From Marasmius tenuissimus (taxonomy: Eukaryota > Basidiomycota > Agaricomycetes > Agaricales > Marasmiaceae), in the NCBI GenBank assembly GCA_029532415.1, contig JAQOTA010000064.1:682001-746000 (forward strand): a DNA stretch of 64,000 nucleotides. Direction: 5' to 3'. The notes under the pieces were generated by a model, which was not told the origin of the DNA, did no database searches, and worked only from the letters and a program-made list of their open reading frames with translations. Positions 49,208-61,426 of this stretch are shown piece by piece (within the stretch, counting starts at the first letter, position 1; the number at the start of each line of letters is the position of its first letter). A program made the translations under genes and the position numbers.

Positions 49208-49626
49208 ATATCGTACAAAAACGAAAAGAACAAAGTAGCATACGGGGAATTAGACTCTTAGAGAGTCGACTTCTTTTTCCCTGGGATAAATGTCTTGGTC
49301 GACTATGCCAGTGGGAGTGTTCGTCACTCTGGATGAGCATTCAATATTCATAATATCAAGACACCAGGATGCTATAACGATTACCGCTCTAAGTGTCGGC
49401 CGGTTAATTCGGTCAGTCCGCAGTTAGGGTATGCTTTATGCCAAATCGGGACAACGTTTCCAACCAGAAAACGTGTCGGATCATGAATGTGATCTTGGGT
49501 GGCAGCGGTTCATGGGCGCTGTTACTACGCGTGGATGACGTGGGAAAACGGGCGATCACATATAGTAACACAAACGCCAGTGAATTGTTCCCCGTTGTTC
49601 CCCCCCCCTGCCTCTCTCACTCGATT

Positions 49627-52086
49627 ATGACCTCCAATTTCTTCTTAGGTGCCAAAAACACGAGAATTGGTAAGAATAGCGTGTTTCAACACGTGGAAGG
49701 GGATGTCAATCACAACTATATTGGGTGCCCAACCTGCCAGGAGCGGGAGGAGGATCGAATCATGGTATTCATTGAACGCTTTGATTATTGGACGGACTCA
49801 GAACATCTATTTTCTAGCCCAAACAAAGGCGGTATAGAGAGATTTATGAAGGCGACATCTTTCTTCGAGAGCAGACCTGGTCCCGGGAGATAGACGTGGC
49901 AATCAGGGCGCCTTTGACGGACAACAGGGCGTGTCGGAATGGTAGACAAACAAGAATCGTGGTTGTGAAGAAGTTTCATACTGCCACGATGTACCCACAC
50001 AATCACACGGTTACCGTGGTGAGTTTTGAGCCAAAGGGCAAGAGGAATAGGGATACTACACGCCTGGTGAGTGCACATTAACTATCTATCGAGCATCAAA
50101 GTGATATCCAGTGCTTTAGTTATGGGAAGAGTTCTACAAGGCTTATTCAGCTCACAGGTAGGACTTGAACCAGTTCAGGTAGGCTTTGTATCTCAAAAGA
50201 TGTGCCTAGGACGCCGCGAGTCGTTCAGATGTTGGGATTGATGACGGCGGAGATGCCAACTTTCGTTCTATACGAAGGTAAGGAGGTTTTTAGAGGCGGG
50301 GCTCGTCGTGAAAGCTCATTACTCAAGATTTTTAGAGTTAGTCAATGGATACAAGTTTATCGGTCCGCACAATGCCCGCAGTATTGTATTTAGATACATC
50401 CAGTACACCCTTGTAAGTACTTCTACCTGCATGATGCATCCAAACCTTGCTGAAACTGCCTTTAGGATCTCGCAGTGTCTGCGCTGCGCTGCGATGAATC
50501 ACTGAGGATTCCGGTAAGTTTAGCTGGTTCGAGTCTTGACTGACTAAAAAAAGCACAACAGGTTTCGGGAGAATGGTGGGATTGGACATTCAATCTCAAA
50601 ACTCGGACTTGGCACTATGACGCTTGCGCGAACATCAAACAGCTGACTGAATACTCCCAATACACCCCAACGCCACTTCCTGAAGGGCCTCTTCCTCAAC
50701 TTGATGCCGACTCGATCACCACTTACTTCGAGAACACTTTCGGTGACTTGTTGTACCTGATTGCATCATTGGGAGGAACGAACCGAAGAGACTTGTCAAA
50801 TCATGCACGATACGGCCGACTGACATTCGGAGCCGTTGTCAAACGCTGGAGACGTGGTATCCTTGCCCACTTCCCTTGCATTCCGCGTCCCGAGTGGTGT
50901 TTTGTGAATCGTAGTCACAACATTGACGTGAGTTACTCTAGGAAAGGTACGCCCTACTTCTATCCATCTCTTCCTCTTCTGATTGAAATAGTTGCTGCAC
51001 GCGTTGAATTTCAATTCTGTGACACCCGCGATGCCCAACTACACTTACACTTCTCGTTGCGCCTTCCGTTGAGAGACCGAAATAGATTCCGCGCCGCCTA
51101 TCTTTGCCAGTCCAAAAAGGACAGCACACTTTCGACATGTAAGTGCCCCACAAATCCTTGTTCTCACTCGTATCTTCATGTCCCTCTGATATCTGTCTCT
51201 AGTTTTCATTGACGAAATTGGATTTTCCGTCGCCGGGAACTTTGCAGGTACTTACGGAGCCTACCCCGCACCCGTCTACCTCTTCGTTCCCCCCCTTCAC
51301 ATCAAGTACATCGATGGAATGTGCTGCATACCCGATCCCCTTCCTGGTCCAATATTCTACTGGTCATTGGACCCAAAAGGTAAGGTCACCATTCCGGAGC
51401 AGAATTGGGATCACTATGGAATACCTCACCTGACCGTTGAGACATGGCTCGGCTCGCATTGGTCAAGTGGATATCGTGTAGTTGACAACCACATGCGCAA
51501 CAAAAACTACGAGCCGGACGGGAAGCAATATGCCAGAGATCACGGTTATCCCGAATTGATATGGGGTGCGTATCAGCCAATGATGTTTCTTTTTTCTCCC
51601 TTTTCTTTGGTATAATTTGACGCTTGGTGTACTTAGGTGATCCTCATAGTCAAAGGATTGTAGAGCTGAAGAACACAGTCAGAGATGAAAAGTCGGAAGG
51701 CGCACCGTACGATAGAAAAATGGCAGACCTAGAAAACTCAGATGATACTGACTGGTACACTAGATCAGGAAAAGACGACGGGCCAAGAGATACGGTCACA
51801 TTTCCGTCGACGCTCTCAGTAGTCGATGCAGCCGAACTTTGGGAAGTGACGACGCAAACGCACTTGGGCAGCTCAACCGCCACCTATTTGGCTGAATTTT
51901 TAGGGCTCGAGACCGATAACACGGGTATGAATCTCATCCTTGTTTGGTTCTGATCGAATATTGAATAACTGTTTTGCAGCCAACGGATCCTCACAGCGAG
52001 ATACTAGCACTGAGTACGAGATGATGGACCCAGGGCGGCCAACCAACGCGGACCGATGGGATTTTCTCGTTGTTGAAGATCCATGA
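49627..52086 (+). CDS. 11-exon protein with VxGDxN-type N-terminus (635 aa), agaricomycete-specific family
   Basis: Exons: 49627-49764, 49818-50066, 50120-50157, 50210-50277, 50336-50412, 50466-50513, 50562-50946, 50992-51138, 51203-51565, 51637-51924, 51980-52086 (1908 nt, all GT-AG). The start MTSNFFLGAKNTRIGKN leads to SVFQHVEGDVNHNY, the short motif that also opens many agaricomycete NACHT and orphan proteins. The body carries landmarks I recall from an unnamed agaricomycete family: VVVKKFHTATMYPH, LLWEEFYKAYSAH, QMLGLMTAEMPTFVLYEELV, SLRIPVSGEWWDW, PVYLFVPPL, GPIFYWSLDPKG, and YARDHGYPELIWGDPHSQR. The C-terminal 110 residues are polar and look disordered. No catalytic motif or membrane segment is seen; the function is unknown. 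All exons are intact. Confidence 0.87.
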
Positions 52087-52245
52087 TATGTACATATGAC
52101 TTTATAGCCCTGATTAGTTCTAAAATCTCGACCCACTGACAACTTTGAGTTCGAAATGCCCCATACAATCAGTACACGGGTAAGTAAAACCCGTTCCAGA
52201 CTTGGCTCGACTTTGACATCTGTATTGGTGTCTTCTACTCCATGG

Positions 52246-52309
52246 GTAGACTTAATTATGGACCGGGCTAAGTTACTTACCCTGACTTAGCTTGGGCTTG
52301 GCTTATATA
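52246..52309 (+). repeat. Left terminal inverted repeat
   Basis: Pairs with 53861-53929 in inverted orientation with a few mismatches and small gaps. Confidence 0.65.
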
Positions 52310-52925
52310 AATGACACAATGTTGCTTACTAGTTGATTGGTAAGCTACCGGACCCGGGTGCAGAACCAAGAAAAGTTTTCTGTAAATCGGCAATACAGGG
52401 AATTAAACTCATTTTCATCAAAGGTCCCAGAGAACCTCCAACATTGGACCTCATTGTGTCTTTAATCCATATGAGGTACAATTCCATGTGCTTTGCACCT
52501 GTGTCAACCGGTCCCTGGATCACCGAGGTATTCGGCATCATGCCAATGGTATATTCAATCAAACATTTCCATAAATATTAGCGTCACAGACAGTTGAGAC
52601 AATCAGATGTGACCAATGATCTAACCAACTGCACCATGGTAGCTTACTTATGGCAAAGGTTAGCTAAACCACATCCACCCCCTGAGGCCAATCTCATTCA
52701 GTATTGTATGGCTTCATAGATTCCCAATTTAAAAAGAGTCAGGACATACATCACTTGAAATGACAGCTATACTCCGCTGGGAAATGGCTAGGGACTGGCT
52801 AGGGGTCCTCTTCCTTATATCACAAGGAAATACAGGCACGCACATCCAGTACCCAAGCAGGGGAACTGGTCCCCTCAAATGCAATGCACATTGTTCAAAT
52901 TCTGTACCATTGTACTGAGCATCAG

Positions 52926-53680
52926 TGTTACATCCATGCATCTTACCCTGGTCTATCTCACCTAGTCACGTCACACTTGGCTAGTCACCTCACCTCCAGA
53001 CCCATTCTGGGTACTTCCGGGCTATTATTCTAGTCCATTCCAACACTATTCTATCCCCGGCACTCAACCTTCACTTCCGCGGTTCAGTCTCTCACACCAA
53101 GTCCATCCCCGGAACCTCCACCACTTCCGCCTCCGCTTCCGGGACTCTTTCCATCTTATTCTGACTTGTTCTGACTTACTTATCTCCGACTTCCGAGATA
53201 TTCCCACGCTCACTTATTCTATTCATATCTTCATTCCATCACGCACTTATTCATTTCCGGTTCATTTCCCTTCCGGTACATTTCTCCCCGCATTTGACTT
53301 CCATATGATACATCAACCTTTCCCGCACTTGACTCACTTATGATTCATTCATTTACTATTACCCTATATAAGCTCTATACTTCTATCCTGTATCAGAAGA
53401 CTCGAAATCAACCAGAATCACCCTGGATCAACCAGGTTTCAATCTGGGTCAATCCCCATCATGACTCTAATGTCTTTTCTTCTCTCTCGCAACTTGTCCT
53501 CTTAGTCTAGAAGAAGGACAGCTCAGTTCATGGTGCTGTTGGCAAAACCTTCAGCTACTGTCTGCTCTAGATCTGTTGCTCCCACACTCCTTCATCATAT
53601 CTCTTTCCTATCCATCTATCCGACAGCATATAAAATCCCATATCTTATCTTATCCCTATCCGATCCGCACAATCCTAACA
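52926..53680 (+). repeat. Solo LTR (755 bp), nested in the inverted-repeat element
   Basis: It begins TGTTACATCCATGC and ends AATCCTAACA, flanked by perfect 5-bp duplications ATCAG (52921-52925 and 53681-53685). It has a TATATAAG box at 53365-53372, followed by a GGCAAAACCTTCAGCTACTG block shared with the solo LTR at 60210. No internal retrotransposon sequence is present, so it was left by LTR-LTR recombination. The plus orientation is inferred from the TATA box and its position near the 3' third. Confidence 0.85.
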
Positions 53681-53860
53681 ATCAGCCTGCTCAGCACCCT
53701 GTCCAAATTGGGGTAAAGTGTTTGGTATAAATAGAGGCACAGAATGAGAAGAAATAAAAACATGTCTACAACATTTTACTTCATTCTAGCATGACCAAAG
53801 CTGCAAGCTCATGACATTTCATTGCTTAAGACTTGAGTCTGACTTAGAGACCGCATAAGT

Positions 53861-53929
53861 TATAAGTTATAAGTCAAGCCAAGTCAAGTCATGGGTAAGG
53901 AACTTGGGCCAATTCATAAGTAAGTCTAC
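53861..53929 (-). repeat. Right terminal inverted repeat
   Basis: Reverse complement begins GTAGACTTACTTATG and matches the left arm at 52246-52309. Confidence 0.65.
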
Positions 53930-56478
53930 CGTAGATTACCTTGCTGCTCACGTTGAATCACAGATTCCTTGTTTACTGTGTCCTTGGACTGTGCTTTGGT
54001 CTGGTACATTCCTTATGCAGCTTTAGATCAATGTTGCAGATGCTAATTTCATATCCAGGACCTTCTCATTATTGCTGTGCTGGAATCAAGGATTTATCAT
54101 TTATCTATCTTGATCTATGCCGACCATGAATCCTATTCTGTTGTTTTCATAATCGTGTACACTCATCATATATATCTAATATTAAATCTATGTTGTATCC
54201 CCTAATGCCCAACGATACCAAGTGTGAAAATTATCGAGAGATTCCAAACTGGCTGCGCTACATATATCCTCGATCATGCCAATCCAAGGAAACATGTACT
54301 ATTCGTGACACCCCCTGCAACTTGCTACCTTCACTGCTACCTGTTATATGCTAAAGGTCCCAGATAGTTCAGCCAGTAAACAAAATCAGAGAGCTTTGAA
54401 TATATCACAAACAGTTGCACAGCTTGTCCCAAGGTTGGTGGAAAGAATTGTCTTCCAAGCTGACTCTCTGCTGAACAATTGGTGCTAGGGAATATTTGGA
54501 TAGTCAGTTTCAAGCTGTACAGTGCAGTGTGAAGCGACATACCGGAACCATCTTCCCTAGAGATTCGTTTGCTGAAAGCAAAGGTACTGTGCTCATTGGT
54601 CATTTCGTGGGGAGGCTCAATTGATTGTTGTGGTGAGGCTGAATGGGTGCATGTTTTCAAGGGCTACATAAGAACATCTCCCTTTCTATATGAGGACTCT
54701 GATGGATTAGTTACCCAGCTTCGCGCCCAGAATCTCCATCCCAGCCAACCAAGCTCCCGGAAAATGAATGGAATTCACCTCCCAGAGAAAACTAAGTGAA
54801 CTGGAGCTTGGATTCTACAGACTAGGTGGCGGGCAGACTCGATTGTCAATGGTGCCCCGGATTTCCAACCTGAGCTTTCCTACTATCATTTTCATTCTGG
54901 TCTGGTTTAGGTTCGAACTCCATTCTTCTCATGGAGCTTGTACAGAAACATGAATCATCAACTTGTATGAGGAGCTTGGACTGAAGGAAAAATTGTCAAT
55001 CCTTGGGGGATCCCACGCAGTGAGCTGGATGCCCTCAGATGATATCAAAGGGATGCTCTTTTTCAGCCACCCTTGGGCCACCCTGTGAAGCAAGGACTGG
55101 GGAGGTAATAAGACTGTGAAGAACCGGAAGTGTGATTCATGTACTACTCTCAACATTTGCGTAGGTAGTGCACTGAGCCACGGTCAGATACACGATCGGG
55201 GTGTTTTCTCAGTGGTTCGAGTATCGCGTTTGGATGCTCGAGACTGCACTCGGCTTCATTCCGACTGCATCTTCCCGTTCTCATTTGGCTGTGGGCACAA
55301 AGTTCCCCTGATTACAACAGAATACACTCTTTCCGTGGCCGATATTAGTCAAATGATTAGATCCTTCGTGATGGTAAGCTCGGGAAGAACAGGATGTGGG
55401 TGTTTTTCTTTCTAGTACTGATGACTTTGATCTCGGCCCTCGGTTTGAAAGTGGGATGTGGTATGTCATAGACGTGGTGTTGAAGGTGAGTTCCTCGATT
55501 TGAGGCGGATTCGTATAATACCCATCCTCAAGAAGAAAGGGGGCCAGGCTCCAGTGGTGAGAGAACGTGATCCCGACCTTGAAATTCTGATAGATCGGTG
55601 AACGGCAGCCGTGGAGACGGATAGTAGAAGATGAAATAGTAGTCAGCGAAACCCTGGGCGGCTGCACTAGATGAAATACAATGAAGATGGTAATCAATCG
55701 TGTCGAAAATCGTTTCTGCCCACCACCACTAATCGCCGTGCCGTACTAACGGACTGACATCTACACAGCCAACCGGGTTACCAAGGTTCTCAGCTCCATG
55801 TATGCTTCAGTCCAATGGGAGTCAATTCCGGCAAGCTTGCCATCAGAAGCTGTAGTTCTGTCAGTGGGAGACACTAGAAACAGGGTCTGGCATCGTAGTC
55901 ACAATCAGCGAGCCCATAACTTACGATAGGCCATCCCTCATAGATACACGGAATTACATGGATTTTTTGTGATACTCAAGCTGAAAAAGACTAAACAGTG
56001 AAGGATGGTAGTAATGTCCGGCAGCGGCGCACTCAGAATTCTGTGATGCAGTGCACCGACCGTCGGTTTAATTGATACGCCATAAGCAGCACATCAACGT
56101 ACATGCCAATATATCGGGTAAGTCCACCCACTTCTGCCCCTCAGCTCATGAGCTGTTCTACGAACTCCATATGATCCAATACAAGCATTTGCCCAGAGTC
56201 GGGCATCAAAACCCGTGGTCAAAGTCCGGTCAAGCCTTGACCGACTATCTGCACCGATTGCTTGTACACGCATTGATCTCGACTCTGATTGTCATCAATT
56301 ATAGCTGATGCGGTGATGTGCCACCACCAATGCTGTGTTTTCTTGTTGATGCCAGACTATAAATCTTACCTCAGGCATCTATAAGATGTTTCTTCCTTAA
56401 CCCCCTCTCTCACCCCTCGAGTATAGCAAGAGAGCAAGCACATCATTGGGTCAACTTTATTGATATCGAGAGATTGCG
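53930..56478. other. Intergenic, repeat-like, no supported gene
   Basis: ORFs at 54337-54660 (-), 55116-55415 (+) and 55281-55697 (-) lack ATG context or recognisable motifs. Base composition resembles the repeat-rich right third of the window. The right end is the upstream region of the third seven-helix gene. Confidence 0.4.
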
Positions 56479-58052
56479 ATGGTCCACGTTGCTCTTGAAG
56501 GATCCACAGAACCTTGGACATCTACCCAAGTTGTTATTGTAGCCCCCATTGCCACGCTCTCCGTGAGTTGTTTGCTCGTTTGTCCTGCCTGTTGCTCGGT
56601 TTGTGACTTCTCCCTTAGGCTCTTTACCTAATTTACGGTGAGTGAACACATTAACAGACCTACTAGTGGCTCACATTTCAGTCGAGCAGGAATGTACGCG
56701 ATCATTTTCGGACTCGCTATCAAAACTCTCTATCGTCACAAAAGGCCTAGCTCCGAGGCGCTGCCACTGTACCTGACGTGCACTGTAATCTTATTCGCCT
56801 TGGCCAGCATATATGCTGGGTCAATGACATTAAATTACGCCCGGCAATCCGTTATCAGCTTTCACGCCGTGAAGACGCTGGATTCTACGCCTCTCTTAAG
56901 GTACTTGGGGCATGATGATAGGAAAGATATTGGCGAGTGCGTGGTTTTTCACTTGCTTCTAGTGATTCTCACAAGATAGCGATCTCCATCAGAGTGACCA
57001 GCAATCTCGCATCTAACCTGATGAAGTATACACATCCTTCCTTTCCGTGGTACATGTTGCTTATTCCTTTTGACCCCACCTTGTAGTGCTTTCGCTGATG
57101 TGACACTTGTAAGTACTGGTGTGAACTACCATAGCATATCAACCTAAATGACAGTTCTTGTCGTATTACGAGATACATTGTTGTTGGGTCATCTGGGGAT
57201 GGAACAAAATCCTGTTATACAGCCTCTCAGCTGTTGCTTTAGTGCTTAACGGTAAGCCCGTTTCAAATCTTTCCCACCAACACCTATGAGCTCGAGCCGC
57301 CTGCTACCATCTTTAAACCAAACAGGGGTTGTTTTTGCCACATATATTTTGCTCGGTGCAGGCTCTCAGAGTCAGTACCTCGCAGCAATGAAGATCGGCA
57401 CGGGATGTTGGATAGCTACCGCAATCTTCAATAGTATGTTGTCGATGCTTACTGGTGAGTTGCTTACAGGTTTTTAAAGGCCCCAAACTCATCATCTATG
57501 CAATCCAGGTGGAAGGATTTGGTGGATCAGTCGGGAAGCACGGCAACACATTGGGCGCTCGCCACACACAAAGCACAAGGCAATTGTAGCAGTCATGTAC
57601 GTGTTTCTGCCTCTCGATAGCCGTCTGTTTTTACATCATTGTTTCAAATAGACTGGAATCAGGACTGCTTTATCCAATCACCTTGATAGTGTCAATGATA
57701 ATTCCTCTCATTCTTGATCCGAACTTTGCAGGTATCATGGCTTTTGATCTAAACGTGGTTTCAGTCCTAATGTCCGTAAGTCCTCCAATTGCCCGCCTTT
57801 TCCCGGGAATTAACGATCTCAATGGGGGCGTAGGGCCTCGCACCAACCTTGATAATTGTCCGTGTTGCGTATGGTAAATCAGTCGAAAGTGTTCACCAGA
57901 TGGTGTCCATTCACTTCATCGAAAGGGAGACCCAGCACGAAGTGGAAGCTGGATCATGTATCTCGAGAGAAACCGTTTGTATCCCGTCTTGCCCTCGAAC
58001 CGAAGCCGGAGAGGTCAACAGAGAAGCAGGCGAGTCAGAGGTGGAGGAATAG
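56479..58052 (+). CDS. Predicted seven-helix membrane protein, paralog C (357 aa)
   Basis: Ten exons: 56479-56562, 56619-56637, 56690-56936, 56963-57025, 57087-57108, 57173-57251, 57326-57454, 57509-57596, 57652-57775, 57834-58052 (1074 nt). Exon 2 (19 nt, ALYLIYG) and exon 5 (22 nt, AFADVTL) match paralogs A and B in length and phase. Intron 3 (56937-56962) is very short at 26 nt and is the weakest point. Helices include MYAIIFGLAIKTLY, LTCTVILFALASIYAGSM, ILLYSLSAVALVLN, and GLLYPITLIVSMIIPLIL. The family signature is best preserved here: GRIWWISREARQH, AVILESGLLYPITL, and APTLIIVRVAYGKSVESVHQ. A hydrophilic, Glu-rich tail ends the protein. The function is unknown. Confidence 0.85.
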
Positions 58053-60209
58053 GTCCTAGGAGCAGGTGGAGTGAGGAATTTTGATGATGAACCACTATCA
58101 TGCTTCCAATCAAGGTGCTTTGGTACTGAGACAACCTGTTTATATGATGTAACACTTCTGGTTCTTCTATCGGACTGGACCTTGAGGCCTTGAGAGCATG
58201 CCAGCATTATAGATTACTAGGGTGTGAATACAAGAATAAAAGCTTTGTAATACTATGGCTAAACACTGGATATGTAGTGTTACAATTTCCCCCTACCTTC
58301 ACCAACAAGTACCCATACAGATACCCTACCCCATGCACAACTTATCATTTTCCTTCCACTCTTCCCACTCATTCAAACATCTCTATTGATGAATCCATGG
58401 AGCAAGTGGAGCTGTGCACCTAGACCACAGCTCCAGACCATGCCCAGCAACACTTCCACATGCCATTCCCAGGTTACACTATATGAACAGCTGTAACATG
58501 AACAACTTAGGACAACCACAAGTAACTCACATGCTGCAACTCAACACAACTCAGAGTGACTCCAGGCCTGTACATTGGAAATTTGCACTAATTCTGAGAT
58601 ATTGCCAAAATTGCACAGCCCTAAAATTTGCTTTGCACCATCTCAAGAAACTTCAAGAAATTGAGAGCAAGTTTCTCAAGATATTTGGTTTACCTGTCAT
58701 GGATCATCTGGGTTTCTTGGTGATGCACATCACAAAGGCAAAAGACGTGATATATAGACAGGAACTAATTATATAGTACATGGAGGCACTATCTAACAGT
58801 AAGTACTAATGTTACCCCCAACCCAGCCCTGAACTAATCCATGCTTTTGACCTCCCTTCATCATCCACCAAGCCTCATGGTGACTAGAGGTCCAGGGTTA
58901 CCTAGAAAGACTGAGTTGATTACAGAATAATTAAATCATCACGAGCAGTCCATTCAAAAACTCATTTTATCAGAATCAACCACATTGCAGTATCATTTGG
59001 AGGTATCATGTTACAACATAAGTCCTACACTTCCATGGAACTGTATCCCACCTACAACCTATTTCTCTCGGGTCATACTATCATTAATCTCCCTGAAGTT
59101 GAGTGGATGGGATGGACCAGATGTTCTTTGTCTTGACATCTGAGGGGAATTGTACTGGTTATGCAAGAAAGGCAAGAGCTTGGAAGGAATGTAAGATATG
59201 AAGACAACAAGTGGCAGCTACTGCAGAAGTCGAGACTATGGGGGGAAAGGAAGTGTCATGCAATCATCAGATCTGACCTGGTGACGTGTCGCACTAAGCT
59301 TTCAGACAAGAGGGAATGAGGCAAAGAACAGAGAACTCTATACTGATGAGGAATAAACCAGCTCAAGACTGGGGAATACATGCAGAGTATCTACTTCTTA
59401 TACACTACTGTGAGGACTACAGTGTGTGTCTACAGTGAGGTATGACAGCAGACTCACTAATATGAATATGGGATAAAATGGAGCCTGGATTTGATATACA
59501 TTGCTATTGAACTTTGCAGAAAACGCAGGGCTTGACATGAATCTTACACAGACCAACACAGACCTCACTTTGACCATCATGGACTCAACACTGGCCAGTT
59601 TGGACCTGCCATGGACTTGTCACTGACCTCACACTGACTCTACACTGACCTTACATGGACCTGTCTGACTACACACAGACTCGTCACTGACTAAACATGG
59701 TGGACTTTGATGAGAGCAAGAATAGAGGACTTGGAGTCTGATGCACGAAGGCCCAATGAGAGTAAAAAATAGTTGAACTGGTCTGGGGAGGTTGTGGGCA
59801 TCCAGGCATCTCTGATCTATGACAACAAGCAGGAGGAGCTGCATTGAGTGTATACGGGTTATGAACGGTGATAGTCAGGGTTGATAAGCTTGTGAATTGA
59901 GCCAACTTTGAGAAAAGGGGACAGATGCTCGAGGAATTGTCAAGGGCCGGCTAAAACCTGACTGAGGTGCTCTGGGAGTGTTAAAGGCTTGTTGCCGGGG
60001 AAAAGCTTTAAGCTGAGGAATGTAAGTGAGCCCACAGTGATATCTGTGTCTACAAGTCAGATATTTGAAGACTGGGCGGGCAGATTGGGAATTTTGGATA
60101 AAATGATTGGTGAAGGGAAGAAAAACAATAGCGAATGGTTAGAATGGTAGAACTAAGCTTTGCTCCTCTTCATGGGCTTGATGAGCAGAAAAATAGCTAT
60201 GAGGCCCAG
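58053..60209. other. Intergenic, AT-richer repeat-like sequence
   Basis: No gene is supported. The ORF at 58414-58776 (+) is likely chance or a relic. A degenerate tandem tract sits at 59548-59692. The solo LTR target duplication CCCAG begins at 60205. Confidence 0.4.
59548..59692. repeat. Degenerate tandem tract based on CACTGACCT-like units
   Basis: Units such as CACAGACCT, TTGGACCT, CACTGACCT, CACTGACTCT and CATGGACCT follow each other at irregular 9-15 bp spacing. Confidence 0.45.
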
Positions 60210-60927
60210 TGTTACATCCATGCTGGTTCCAGGGTTTCTGAAGGTGTGTTTCCACCTTCCACAGATTCCGAGTCTCAGAATCTACTTTATGCTTTCTCTT
60301 TCCTTCACGATCCCTTTTGGAACATGACATCAGATTCTGATGTCATGTCCCCGGTACTTACAGATTGGAGATACATATACACTGTTCATTTCTGAGTAGT
60401 CTGTAGGCTCTGCATTCCAAGATTCCGCTTTCCATTCTACTATGACTCATCCTGTACATTCCATTCTGACATTTCATTTCCGATTCATCTCCGACTCTGG
60501 GACTTTGCCCTCCGTCTCAGATTCCGTACTGTGTATACATTCTCTCCTGCTCTTGACTCACCTCTGGTACTATCATTGCCGGAACCCCTTCAGAGGTCCC
60601 GGAGATCAATACATATATAAGCTAGATACTTCACAACTTGTATTCCTCAGAATCAAAACCAACTTGGTTTCCACTTTATCTCATTCGTCTCATTCTGTCT
60701 CTTTATCTCTATCTCCTCTCTCTCTTTATCTTCCTCTCCCTTCCGGTCAAGGACAACTCAACTCAACAGTGTCGTTGGCGAAACCTTCGACTATTGTCTG
60801 ACCATCTGCTCAGCCTTCTGGTCATCAAAATTTCTCTCCAACTCTGACAAGTCCATTCCGGCACGTCAACTTCCATCCCTTCCACTCGGACTTCTGTCTG
60901 GGCTGTCATATCCACACAATCCTAACA
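60210..60927 (+). repeat. Solo LTR (718 bp), same family as 52926-53680
   Basis: It starts TGTTACATCCATGC and ends ACAATCCTAACA, flanked by perfect 5-bp duplications CCCAG (60205-60209 and 60928-60932). The TATATAAG box is at 60614-60621, followed by GGCGAAACCTTCGACTATTG, matching the other copy. No internal element sequence remains. Confidence 0.85.
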
Positions 60928-61148
60928 CCCAGACTTGAGGGGGTGGGCGCAATCTCTGGTGGATGACAGAGTGCAGACCTGAATTTGAGGTCTTTCATGA
61001 GCGTTGAGGAGAAAAGGGTCAGGCTCTGCTGGCGTCTGGTGACTGAACCTCAGCCGATCAGCATGGCGTCATATCGGAATTACTAAGAAAATTGAATGTG
61101 CTCCTTTCCCTGATGAGCCGGCATGGCGCCTAGTGCAGAGGACTAACA

Positions 61149-61419
61149 TGCTACACTACTACTTACCAGAGAGAAGTTTAGAGAGATAGAGGCGAGACGT
61201 AGAAGCTCAAGCACACTGTAGATTCAGGTAGAGAACTATGAGCTTATATACATGAAGATACAATAGAACTACCATATAAGGAGGACAATAGAAATTATAC
61301 ATATGAGCATAGTTAAGTGGAACAGTAGCAAATGTATTGTCCCACATAATACGATGGCAGGAAGAGTGAACTGGGACTTCAGATTTACCGGGATCTAATA
61401 ATAGTCCACAGATTCAACA
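61149..61419 (-). repeat. 3' LTR of the minus-strand copia element (inner end approximate)
   Basis: On the minus strand the polyprotein ends, a purine tract GTGAGGGGGTG follows, and TGTTGAATC begins the LTR at 61419. A TATATAAGCTCA box lies near 61240-61253. The outer end is guessed at 61149 (reading GTGTAGCA), because the 5' LTR is outside the window and no target duplication could be tested. Confidence 0.55.
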
Positions 61420-61426
61420 CACCCCC

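Larger units (their letters stand above)
52246..53929. mobile_element. Putative DNA-transposon remnant/MITE with imperfect terminal inverted repeats
   Basis: The left arm 52246-52309 and right arm 53861-53929 are inverted copies starting GTAGACTTA and sharing AAGTT(A/C)CTTACCC and CTTGGCTTATA-like blocks. There is no transposase ORF inside. Removing the nested solo LTR (52926-53680) and one copy of its target duplication leaves about 0.92 kb. The ends can be read as TA-flanked (TA/GACTTA...TAAGTC/TA), as in Tc1/mariner-type elements, but TA is part of the repeat itself, so the target site is not proven. Confidence 0.55.

Noticed and set aside
53530..53730. ORF spanning the end of the solo LTR
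   Set aside because: Lies within and across the LTR boundary; chance ORF.
58414..58776. 120-codon plus-strand ORF
   Set aside because: AT-richer repeat-like sequence without motifs.
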